Shown piece after piece: positions 13,473-22,500 of a stretch of DNA of 39,772 bases. The stretch is from a virus: positions 1 to 39,772 of the IMG/VR virus record IMGVR_UViG_3300048836_001225; one strand, written 5' to 3'. The translations under genes were made by a program, and so were the position numbers. Each line of letters begins with the position of its first letter. The first letter of the stretch is position 1. The notes beneath the pieces were generated by a model. That model did not search any database. It was not told the origin of the DNA and worked only from the letters and a program-made list of their open reading frames with translations.

Positions 13473-13742
13473 TCACGGATTGGGTTCGTCTTTCGCTTCG
13501 TCAATCGCTTCGATTACATCAACGACCGATTCCGATAGCTGCCGGATGCTTTCTGCATCGAGCTTGCCCTCTACAATGATGTAGACGGCGGCGATCACAG
13601 CAGACAGCGCTGCCGCGATAGCTTGCACGACCTCGTTATCCGCGCCAAGCGCAACCGCGATGGATGCGGCGGACATGACAACGGCAAGTAGAAATTTCCT
13701 GCTCAACAGGCTTTTCAGTGCCTCAACAAATGTCTTTTTCAT
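13473..13742 (-). CDS. Holin-like two-helix membrane protein
   Basis: In this 89-residue protein a basic N-terminus (MKKTFVEALKSLLSRK) precedes two hydrophobic helices, FLLAVVMSAASIAVALGA and VVQAIAAALSAVIAAVYIIV. An acidic, soluble tail (AESIRQLSESVVDVIEAIDE) follows. Size, topology and position downstream of the endolysin fit a phage holin that opens the membrane. Two other small membrane proteins are in the same cassette, so which one is the true holin cannot be settled from sequence. Confidence 0.7.
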   Translation of the reverse strand: MKKTFVEALKSLLSRKFLLAVVMSAASIAVALGADNEVVQAIAAALSAVIAAVYIIVEGKLDAESIRQLSESVVDVIEAIDEAKDEPNP

Positions 13743-13762
13743 AGTGTTTTTCCCCTTCCTTA

Positions 13763-14032
13763 TTACGCCTTAGTTCGGCGCGGTATTCGTTCAATGAGCT
13801 TGATGCGTGTCTCGTGGTCGTTAAGCGTTTCTCCGTGTTCGCGTGTAATTCCAAACAAATTGTCGTGTTGGCGTTTGTTTTCGCAACTTATGTCATTCAT
13901 CTTCTCGCCCAGGTTATCAATCGAGCTGTTCAGCTTTGTGATCGCCGTATTGAGCTTGATGATCGGAGTGATAATTGCGGCGAACAGCGCAACGAGCGTG
14001 GCGATAACTCCGACAATGTCCCATCTTTCCAT
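13763..14032 (-). CDS. XhlA/BhlA-like membrane-anchored coiled-coil lysis protein
   Basis: In this 89-residue protein an N-terminal hydrophobic helix (WDIVGVIATLVALFAAIITP) is followed by a coiled coil (LNTAITKLNSSIDNLGEKMN) and a polar tail (HGETLNDHETRIKLIERIPR). A single anchor plus coiled coil is the hemolysin XhlA-type layout; these proteins assist holin function. It lies between two other membrane protein genes, four bases from the upstream one. Confidence 0.65.
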   Translation of the reverse strand: MERWDIVGVIATLVALFAAIITPIIKLNTAITKLNSSIDNLGEKMNDISCENKRQHDNLFGITREHGETLNDHETRIKLIERIPRRTKA

Positions 14033-14035
14033 TTC

Positions 14036-14338
14036 TCAATCCTCCGTTTTTTCTGTGCCGCGCTCGGCTAGATCAATGAGTTTTTCGATTTCATCGTCAG
14101 TGTATTTGTTCGCGCGCTTGATTTTTATGATGTTTTCCGCTTGAGCCTTGCGCATGTAGTAGCGAACAACAAGCACGCCGATACCAGCGATGATTCCGAG
14201 AATGATAGCGGCATCTTCAAGCTTTATGAACCACCCAACCATCCCGGCAACAAATGTCGTTCCGCAGAATATAAGCACAGAACCGAGAACGGTCTTGCTT
14301 GTTTCGTGGCGTTTCCGCTTCTTCTTCAACGCGCTCAT
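14036..14338 (-). CDS. Small two-helix membrane protein of the lysis cassette
   Basis: In this 100-residue protein a very basic start (MSALKKKRKRHETSK) is followed by two hydrophobic helices (VLGSVLIFCGTTFVAGMVGW and AAIILGIIAGIGVLVVRYYM). A charged tail follows (YTDDEIEKLIDLAERGTEK). Its start overlaps the endolysin stop (ATGA at 14335-14338). It may be a second holin, an antiholin or another lysis regulator. Confidence 0.6.
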   Translation of the reverse strand: MSALKKKRKRHETSKTVLGSVLIFCGTTFVAGMVGWFIKLEDAAIILGIIAGIGVLVVRYYMRKAQAENIIKIKRANKYTDDEIEKLIDLAERGTEKTED

Positions 14339-15120
14339 TCCGTCACCAACTTTGTGTACTTCGGTTTGTTGGTGATGAACCCATAACCATTTGGCGTTTG
14401 AACTGCATACCAGCCTGTATCATCATCAATCTCTTCGAACGGGAGCTTTTCGCCGCGGTGAGCGGTATAGATGATCTTATTGCCATCTACGCCAGCGCCG
14501 GATCGCACGTTAACGCTACCAAGCGCAAGCACATATGGAGGGTCAATCTGGTCAGCCTCGGACGCGTAATCTTCTTCTGGAGCAGATGCGGACGCGCCGG
14601 AACCAGCGCCATCGCCGTCTTCTAGAACCGTGAGAGCGTGACCTTTGCGCAGATAGATGCCGCCGCGTTTCGCTAGATTGTCGGTCGAGATGTGTGACGC
14701 ATCGGTATACGAGTTGAACTTGCCCGTGTCGGTGAGCAGCTTTGCCATGTTGCCGGAATACCCGATTGCGACGCTGATCCCGCATGCGAGTTTCAACCCG
14801 ATGAAGATCAAGCTCGTGCAATCCACATCGCCGGACGCAACGTCAACCGTGCGGCCTTGCTTCATGGATTCGTACAGCCCTGTTCGATTCTTCTGCGAAT
14901 ACCCGATTTTCGGATTCGCGCAAGCTGCCTCGATGAACCGCGCCAGCTTTTCACGCTTCGCCGCGTCTTTCAGCTCGATATAGTGTGACCAGCCAACGCC
15001 TTTTCCGTTTTTCGCGTACCACGTCGCAACAGCAACTTCCTTGCCCGTTTGGTCGCCGGAGATCGGGCCCGCCGTTTGCCCGTTCTCGTCCATAACCGCA
15101 TGTCCGATTCTTACCGCCAT
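14335..15120 (-). CDS. Endolysin: NlpC/P60-like amidase with SH3 domain
   Basis: In this 261-residue protein residues 1-150 form a cysteine amidase: MAVRIGHAVMDENGQTAGPI and GDQTGKEV at the start, Cys101 in GDVDCTSLIFIG and His143 in YTDASHIS as likely catalytic residues. An Ala/Ser/Glu-rich linker (about 170-190) leads to an SH3-like cell-wall binding domain (VNVRSGAGVDGNKIIYTAHR; GWYAVQTPNGYGFITN). It should cut peptide stems of peptidoglycan. Three membrane proteins follow in the same cassette. The linker cysteines seen in redox-controlled lysins are absent. Confidence 0.85.
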   Translation of the reverse strand: MAVRIGHAVMDENGQTAGPISGDQTGKEVAVATWYAKNGKGVGWSHYIELKDAAKREKLARFIEAACANPKIGYSQKNRTGLYESMKQGRTVDVASGDVDCTSLIFIGLKLACGISVAIGYSGNMAKLLTDTGKFNSYTDASHISTDNLAKRGGIYLRKGHALTVLEDGDGAGSGASASAPEEDYASEADQIDPPYVLALGSVNVRSGAGVDGNKIIYTAHRGEKLPFEEIDDDTGWYAVQTPNGYGFITNKPKYTKLVTE

Positions 15121-15153
15121 TGTCGTTTACCTCAATTCGCAGATAATTTCTCA

Positions 15154-15177
15154 TAAAAAAAGAGCCTTTCGGCTCTT
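15154..15177 (-). terminator. Intrinsic terminator after the antirepressor gene
   Basis: AAGAGCC (15160-15166) pairs with GGCTCTT (15171-15177) around TTTC, and A residues at 15154-15160 give a U-tract on the minus strand. It separates the antirepressor gene from the endolysin. No clear promoter follows it, so lysis genes may depend on read-through or antitermination. Confidence 0.8.
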
Positions 15178-15197
15178 ATTGGGATGCGGGTGATGGT

Positions 15198-15986
15198 TTA
15201 TGCGGTTTGCTTGCCAAACACCTGTAGCAGATGATTTCTCCCACAAGCTGTCACAAGCGTTTGAATGCCTGTGTGGTTGCCGTTTGGCGCGATGTACTCC
15301 TTGACCGAGAAGTAACCTTTGTTCTTCGCGGCGTATGGCACAAGTCGTTTCCGCGCGTCACGGTACAGATAGCCGCGCTCCATCAGAGTGATGATGAACT
15401 GCTTTTCGTTGACTTCAAGCAGCTGCGCCGTTTGCCGGATGCTCATAAGCCCGTTGCGGTCTACCAGAGCGTCAAAGTACTCGGCTTTGGGCTTCATTTC
15501 GGAAGTCGCCGCTTCAAGCTCCTGCACCTTCTTCTGCGAGAACTGCAACGCCCTTGCCATCACGATTTCGGGGCTGTTCCACTTGCGTTCAAGCTCCAAG
15601 AAGTATTGGCGGCATTCCTTGCCCTTTTCCGTGCGCTGGATCATGCACAGCTCCTTCGCCATGTCCAGAGTGAGTTGGTGATTGGTCGCGGGTTTCCCCG
15701 GCATGCCGTCTGACCTATCTTCCAGAATTGGAATATAGTCCGTTCCGTTGGAAAATCCGTATTCCACCATGCGGTTCATCCATGTGGTGTAGTTGCTTTC
15801 CACGCCAAGCACGGCGTGAAGATCGCGCCCCAATACGGTCGGGCGTTCGTTTGAGTAGTCCACTTTCATCAGGTCGTTCATGTTCCCATTCTCCTTGCAA
15901 GAATCATTCACATAGACGGCGGTTGCCGTCCTGACAACTTTGATGCACGGTGCTTCCGGCATCTGAACGTGGATGGTTGTGCTCAT
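15198..15986 (-). CDS. ant: Phage antirepressor (AntA/AntB N-domain plus KilAC C-domain)
   Basis: In this 262-residue protein residues 40-130 match the AntA/AntB domain (RPTVLGRDLHAVLGVESNYT; WMNRMVEYGFSNGTDY; KELCMIQRTEKGKECRQYFL). Residues 155-255 form the ANT/KilAC domain (MSIRQTAQLLEVNEKQFIIT; ERGYLYRDARKRLVPYAAKN). Such proteins bind and inactivate phage repressors. GGAGG at good spacing supports the start at 15986. It follows an Arc-like repressor gene in the same direction and has its own -10-like element, as in the P22 arc-ant operon. Its target here is presumably one of the repressors in this window. Confidence 0.85.
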   Translation of the reverse strand: MSTTIHVQMPEAPCIKVVRTATAVYVNDSCKENGNMNDLMKVDYSNERPTVLGRDLHAVLGVESNYTTWMNRMVEYGFSNGTDYIPILEDRSDGMPGKPATNHQLTLDMAKELCMIQRTEKGKECRQYFLELERKWNSPEIVMARALQFSQKKVQELEAATSEMKPKAEYFDALVDRNGLMSIRQTAQLLEVNEKQFIITLMERGYLYRDARKRLVPYAAKNKGYFSVKEYIAPNGNHTGIQTLVTACGRNHLLQVFGKQTA

Positions 15987-16029
15987 GGCATCAAAAAACC
16001 TCCATCATTTTATTTGATTGGAGGATTCA

Positions 16030-16069
16030 CTCGTGGTATTATAGATTTACCAAGAGGGAAACCTCGTGG
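16030..16069 (-). promoter_or_regulatory. Possible ant promoter with flanking direct repeats
   Basis: A perfect TATAAT lies on the minus strand (16043-16038), but the -35 region is poor. CTCGTGG on the plus strand is repeated at 16030-16036 and 16063-16069, 33 bases apart, bracketing the promoter. The spacing of about three helical turns suggests cooperative binding by the neighbouring ribbon-helix-helix protein or another factor. Confidence 0.4.
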
Positions 16070-16074
16070 GGCAG

Positions 16075-16114
16075 TAAGACTTCGCATTCTCTTGGTCGGG
16101 GGCGCGAGGTCTTA
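16075..16114. promoter_or_regulatory. Hairpin at the end of the ribbon-helix-helix gene
   Basis: TAAGACTTCGC (16075-16085) pairs with GCGAGGTCTTA (16104-16114) with one G-U, around an 18-base loop. TTTTT follows on the plus strand only. The stop codon of the RHH gene lies inside the stem. It could attenuate transcription between the RHH gene and ant, or terminate a plus-strand transcript. Confidence 0.4.
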
Positions 16115-16285
16115 TTTTTCGCTTCCTATGACGATTTCAATTCCTTCTCTGACAACATCCGTGCGAGTGACGTTCTTTTTTTCGCAATACGCAGTCAGCC
16201 GCCTATCTGTTGCGGAATCGATTCTTGCCTTGACTTCAATACTTTTCGGCTCTTTCGTCTTAGGTCGCCCTGTGCGAGGGCTCAT
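16112..16285 (-). CDS. Arc-like ribbon-helix-helix repressor
   Basis: In this 57-residue protein a basic arm (MSPRTGRPKTKEPKSI) precedes a ribbon strand (EVKARIDSATDRRLTAYCEK) and a helix (VTRTDVVREGIEIVIG), the MetJ/Arc fold. Size and position before ant match Arc of P22. The ATG at 16285 is chosen over a longer frame because the residues before it have no domain character and a promoter with operators lies just upstream. It is expected to repress its own promoter and perhaps the ant promoter. Confidence 0.75.
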   Translation of the reverse strand: MSPRTGRPKTKEPKSIEVKARIDSATDRRLTAYCEKKNVTRTDVVREGIEIVIGSEK

Positions 16286-16301
16286 AGCATCACCTACTTT
16301 C

Positions 16302-16344
16302 TGTGGCACAACAAAAGCATAAATGATGTGGCACAAAAAGTCAA
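16302..16344 (-). promoter_or_regulatory. RHH-gene promoter with two operator copies
   Basis: On the minus strand TTGACT (16344-16339) and TATGCT (16321-16316) are 17 bases apart. The symmetric element TGTGGCACA occurs twice (within 16302-16311 and 16327-16336), 25 bases apart: once in the spacer and once at the start site. Both positions would block polymerase. The arrangement strongly suggests an autoregulated promoter of the Arc-like gene. Confidence 0.65.
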
Positions 16345-16365
16345 GCATAAAACAGGAGGAATTTT

Positions 16366-16560
16366 ATGAACAACGCAATCGCCTTTGTTGACGCGTCTGG
16401 AACATGGATGCGCTGTTGGAACTGCAACCACAGACTTTTCAAAATCACCAAGCAAGATGACCGTGAATGCTGCGTACAAATCGAAATGAAATGTCCGTCA
16501 TGCAAATCCGTGAATCAGATCCATTTTGACAGTGTTACCGCCGACGTTCCCACGCCGTAA
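16366..16560 (+). CDS. Com-like zinc-finger regulatory protein (copy A)
   Basis: In this 64-residue protein the core CWNCNHRLFKI ... IEMKCPSCKSVNQIHF matches the Mu Com zinc finger, which activates translation of mom. AGGAGGAATTT precedes the ATG. The gene is on the plus strand inside a leftward region and overlaps the 3' end of the giant late gene by 26 bases. It shares the pattern CWxCNHxL...EIKCxSCKSxN with the protein at 38186-38398. No mom-type gene is visible, so its target RNA is unknown. Confidence 0.7.
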   Translation: MNNAIAFVDASGTWMRCWNCNHRLFKITKQDDRECCVQIEMKCPSCKSVNQIHFDSVTADVPTP

Positions 16561-19500
16561 GCCCTTCATTCGCAACATCGTTGATTTGCTGCCGGATATC
16601 GTCAATCTTGCGCTTTCTGGCGGGGGTGTCTCTTTCCGTTGCAAGAATCTCGCGTTCCTGCTTGCGCAAGGCGGCAATGTCCTTTTTGTAGTCCTGCAAC
16701 GTCTCGTAACCCTGTTCGTCGGCGGTTTTGAACGAGTTGATGCCGCTCTGTTCGCGTTCGCGTTCAGCTTTGCGGGACAGGGCTTGCGCTTCGTCCATTT
16801 TGTCGTAGAAGCGGCTCACCGCGCCGGACGAGTACAGCGGGTCAGCGACAAACATGCTGGATGCAACATTTCCAACCGTTCGACCAAGACCGCCGGAATC
16901 CTCTGCCGTTGCGCTCGTAAGCACCTGACCGTAGAAGCTGCCGCCGTACTGCTCAATCAGGTAATCAAGCATCATCGGGGAAACCTCAATTCCCATATCG
17001 TACAGGCGCTCGGAAATCGCCTCGCTGATGACGGATGTTTGCGCATTCTTCTGATCCGGCGCGGCTTCATCCTGCATGTACATGGGAACGATATCGCCGT
17101 TGAAGAAGTTTTTGTTCGTGGAGATTGACCGCACCGCCGCCCAGAACGGTTCTGGATCGACTTTGAAGCTGCCGATGATGTTCTCTCCAAGATCGGCAAA
17201 CGCGCTCTCTGCGTCCTCTCCGTCAGCCCACCGCGCGAACCGCTCAACCGTGGAAACGAGCAGAACGCCCATCTGTCTATCCTTCGGCAGTTTGATGAAC
17301 GTCGTCGGGTATCCGTTCGCGTCACGCTTGCCAAGCACGTTCGGAATCAGGTAGTTGTTGTCCTTCGTGTACTCGGTCAAATTTTCGTAATGTGGGTTAT
17401 CGTCGTTGTCGAACAGATAGCGAATCAGCAACCCAAGCGTGGCAAGCGTCATCCCTCGCGCAACCGTCTTGATCGGCTTGTCCGCAATGCGCCGCGCGAA
17501 CTTATCCAAGCCCTGCACGTTTGCGTTGAAGTAGATGCACGCGGAATCAATCGCTTTTGTCGCCGGAGCGGAGCGCGAGAAATTCACTGTAACGTCTGCT
17601 GCCATCTGCGTTGCCTTGCGCCGACCTTCCGGCGTGTCACCGAACTGTCGTATTCCCTCGATGTACTCCGCGAAACGCCACATGTTCTCGGTATAGCCGC
17701 CGACAGCTCCCGCGACTTGTCCAGCCTTGCTCATTGCCTGTTTGAATTTTCCGCGAATAGTCGCGTCAACCCTGCCGATTTGCTGGCTAGAGATAAAGCC
17801 GGACGATTTGCCGCCCATCGCCTGATAGCTCTTCCACAGGTCGCTATTCTTCGCGCGCTCTTCAACGGCACGAGCGACGTTCGCGAACGTGTCAACGGCA
17901 TTGGCTTCGGTATTCACGATGTATGTTCCAGCATCGCGAACAAGGTTGCGAACACCAAACGAGGGGTTGTAGCCAGTGAGTAGATTCTTAATTGGCTTGG
18001 TGATCTTTCGCAGGAACTTCGTCACGCCGTTGACGGCTTTTGAAGTCATCGAAACGTCAGCCGGATTCAGCAAAGAGTTAAACCCATCGTAGATGTCCTG
18101 ATTCACCGACATTGCGATGCGCTCACCGTCGCGCCAGCCGCGAACGATGTACTGTCCGTCTTTGACCTCGGTCGCGCTCTGGATTGCCAGCTCGTCAAAG
18201 GAATGGAAATCAACGTCAGTCGGTTTGCCGCCCGGTTCGGTGATGATCGCGGCATACTCTGACGTTTCACGCACATGCGTTTCAGCGAAGTTGTACATGT
18301 TCTGCACAAGCTCGTTGTACCGCTCCATAGCAACATATCGCTGCACAAGGTCTGCAAGTGACGTGCGGATGTCCTGCACGTCCTTTACAGATCCTTTCGC
18401 CTCGCGGATGATGCTAGGGCTTTGAATCTCGCTGCTCGTCACAACAGGGCGAGAGCCAACGTTTTTCACGTCTACGCGGTGCGTCGGGACGTAATCGGGG
18501 TACTTTGCGGCAAGCTCGTCATAGAGGTATTCGCTCATAAGACCGCCGTCAACCGCCCAAGACTTCATGAAATCAGCCCACCAACGTTTCTGGTTCTCAA
18601 ACGTCTGCGCAAATTCGGGGTGAGCAGCTTCGATTTGTTCAGCCAGAGCCGCGCTTTCCGACGCACTCATGGGGATGGGCTTTCCGTCAGGATCGAGCGT
18701 ATCAGAAGCAAGCACGGGCTTGTTGTCACCAAACCCGCGTTCTTCTAGCGTCATGCGCGATTCGTTGTGCCGCGCAAGCGTGTAAAGCTGATATTCGCCC
18801 CACAGCTCGTCGGGGATATCCTTGAACAGCGAGGCGAAGGAATCTCCGATGGTCGTTCCATTTACGTCTGCAAGGCGGTCATTTAAGATATACTGCGAAA
18901 CGCCGGGGGCAGAACGAACGCCCTGCGCCAAGTCTTCCGAAGTCACCGCTCCAACGGCGATCTTCTTTTGAACGGTACGAGCAAAACGGTCAATACCAGC
19001 GGTGCCGCTCACGATGTACTTCTGCGCAGTTCTCGCGATTTGGCGAATGGCGTTGACGCTCTCTTTCGCGTTCTGGTCAACCGCGTACAGAGTTTCGGGG
19101 CTTGGCTCTTGGTTTGTCGCGGTGGTTTCCGCGCTCGTCTGCGCTGCCGGTGCCGTCTCCGGCGCGTTCTTCGCGGTGGTTTCGGTTTCCGAAGCGCCCT
19201 GTTTTACGTCCGCTTCTGTCGCCGCGATGACCTTTGACAGCGAGTTTGCGGGCTTGTTTTTCTTCACGAATTCTTCTGCGTTCCCCGCGCGCGCCGCACG
19301 CATCTTTTCAGCTGTTGTAACACCCCTATTTTCGGTCTTTGTGCGCAAGTCGAAGATTCGGTCACGCAACTGTTGCGACTGTCCTAGGGCTTCTACGGCG
19401 GCTTCATACTCTGCGCCGGACGTGATGCCCTGTTGCGTCAATTCGTCAATGCGCTGCATGGCATAGGCGAACTGCTTGTAATTCTGGTTGTCGGCGGTAT

Positions 19501-22500
19501 CCGCTGCGGTTTTCTCTGCCATGTATGCGATGTCGTCAGCAAACAGATCGGCGAGAACGGCGTGATGCGCACGCACTTTCTCCATCGATTTTTCAATAGC
19601 GCGTTGCTGCTGTTGCTTCACCGCTGCGTAGGAATCGGTTGCTTTCTGTACGGCGGCGTTATGTTTCGTCGTGGCTTCTTCGACTGTGCCGTATTTCAGG
19701 AGCGATTCACGAGCACGCGAAAACTCTTCCGATGCCGGATCAACGCCGTCCATGCGCAGAAGATCAAGCATGCGTTCCGCTTTCTCGGACGGTTTTACAC
19801 GCTTTTCAAACGCTTGCTGCATCGCGTCCATATCCTGCGCGTGTTGCTTCTCGCCGTTTATGAGCTGTTCCCTGCTCTGGTTGACGTTCTCGACCGCGCT
19901 CTTGTACTCCGCGATCGGCAGAATCGCCTTGTAGCCTTGCGCGATAGCCTGTTCTTTGAACGATTCCGGCATGGAGTTGGCAAACGTTGCAGATACGAGG
20001 ATATCCTGATATTCCGTGTTGTAGTTGCCTGTCTTGCTCATGTATTCAGCCGTGATCCGTGCTTCGTTCATGGACGGTAGCGACAACGCGCCGCCAAGAA
20101 TGCCGACGATGCCGCCCATAAGAGCCTGATTGCCCATTTCTTTCAGGCTGAACGCGTCACTGTTCCATCCTTGCGCGGATGACAACGCCCACGATCCTAC
20201 GTACCCTGCGCCCTCTTCGGTCGCTTCTCCTAAAAACGACGCGGCGAGGTTGATCCATTTTGCTTTAGTCAGCATGCCGGACGCAAGCGTTTTGCCGGAG
20301 CTTTTCGCAATAGCGGCCGACATGTTTTTCCCAAGAACTTTACCCCAAATAGCGTCTGTCTGCCACGATTCAGTAAAGCCCTCAAGAGCGCCCATTACGA
20401 GAGCGTATGTTCTTGCATCGCCCATAGTTGCGCCGCCCTGTGTAGCTTCGTTGTAATATTGCCCGACGGAGTTCAAAATGAACGGAGAAGACTGAACGGT
20501 AAATAGACCCGCTTTCGCGAGTGTCGACACGCCTTTTGACAAGGCGGCGTTATTCGCAGCGGACGCAACGACCGTTCCGGCTTTCGTCGTGCCAAATGCG
20601 CCGCTTACGGCACTTCCGGCAGCGTTGAGTGCATACATTTTCGCGATCTCTGCGCCGATGTCGGTAGCGGCACTGATTCCCTGTGTCGCAAGGCTTTGGT
20701 TCGTTCTGCCGTAGTTGGATAGATTGTTTGTAAACTCCTGAACTTCTTTGGTGAAGTCCCATGTGTCGCTTCTACCGTCAACGACGGAAACCGCCATATC
20801 AGCAAGCCCAACTGCTCCGCTAAGCATTCCGGCGGTGAATTTAGAGGCGATTCCGCCAATGCCTTGATACGCAATCACTTCGTCTATGCTCTTGGCTACG
20901 TCTGGGTTCGACATATAAGAACCGCTGAACCAATCCGTATATTCAGACTGAAATTCAGGCGTCCAAGAATCCCACGTAGCAGCGGCCTGTTCCGGCGTTG
21001 CGCCGCTTTTCAATGCTTCGACTTCGACGTAGTAATTCCGCGCGGATTCTGTCGGGTCAAGAAGATTTGCATATCCGGCGGTTCTGATCGCCTGATCGAG
21101 CTGGTAATTGCTCATGATATCTTCGGACGTGATGCGTTTCCGCGCGATTCCGATTAAATCCTTCATGTCCTGCGCTTCTGCGTCGCCTACGGGCTTCTTA
21201 AAATTCAGCGTGGTTGGATCCATATAGCTCTTGCCAAGAATATCAGCAAGCCATTCCTCGTTGCTCATTTCGCCATCCGAGGTCAAGCCCTGCTCGTCCT
21301 CTATGACGGAAATTTCATAGTTCGTAAGCCCCATGTCAGCCAGCGCGGTCTTCGCCGCGTTCAGGCTGTCGGGGTCAACGTTCTTGCCGTCGTACTTGAT
21401 GTACGACTTATATGCTTTTGTCGCGGAATCTTTCGATACCGTGGAAAATGCGTCCTTTTTGTACGCGTCAACGATATTCTGCTGAAACCACTCGGCGTTT
21501 TTGCGATGCTCTTTCCATCGTTCGGATGCCGCAGTCGCTTGCGTGACGATATCGGATGCGGCGGATTCTCCCCGCTCCTTGCCGCCGTAGCGGATTGCGA
21601 GAGCGTTTTCGAGGAAACTCTTTGGTGTAGTGGCGTCCTTTTTCTGATGATCTGCATTGATTGTTCCAAACGCCGCCTTGATCGCGTCGCGCTGCGTTTT
21701 GTTTTCCGCGCCGCTGTTCATATCCATGAGGTAGTTCTTGGCTTGCGTCACATGCTTGAAGTCAACGCCGCCGTCGTACATGCCCTGCATGATCGCAATC
21801 GGGTCTGCGTTCCCGCTCAATGCAGAATCGACATACGCTTTCGCCGTCGCCTTGTCAACGATTCCCGCATACGCGTCAGCTGTGCGCTGCGCTTCCATCG
21901 CGTCAGCATACTCGCCAAGCGTGGTCGGTGCGCCTTTAGCCGCGGACGTAGCGTTATCAACGATCTTCAACGAGCGGAACTGCCGTTCCAATTTCGTGTT
22001 ATATTGATTCAAAAAATCGTCATACGTGACGGTAATGTCATTTGAGCCTGCGGCTTTGTTCTCGGAGTTGATAGCCTTAATACGCGCCTCGCGGTACGCC
22101 TCGTTCGAACTGTAGTTTTTCGGGTCAAGTTCATCGGCCGTTTTCGCGGAACTCGTTTTCATGAGCGCAGCAACGTCAGCCCATTCGGGCTGTTCCAGAA
22201 GATTATAGAATGCGTTCTCCCAAGCATCCGTTCCGACCTGTTCGCTGATCGGCGTTTGGTCTTTCGGCTTAGCAATAGGGTCTGAACCAAACCCAACGCC
22301 AGACTTGGAATCCATCACGGGACTGTCGTATTTTGCGCTGCTGTTCTCTATGCCACGATTCGTTTTCATCGAGAAAACTTCCGTTCCAACAGCGATATAG
22401 AAGTCCTGAATACGGTTCTGCGTAGCTATGCGTTCCTCATAAGGCGTGGTAAAGTCGGACAGTTTGTCGGTCGGAGGAAGCCCCTGGTTCTTCAACTGCT

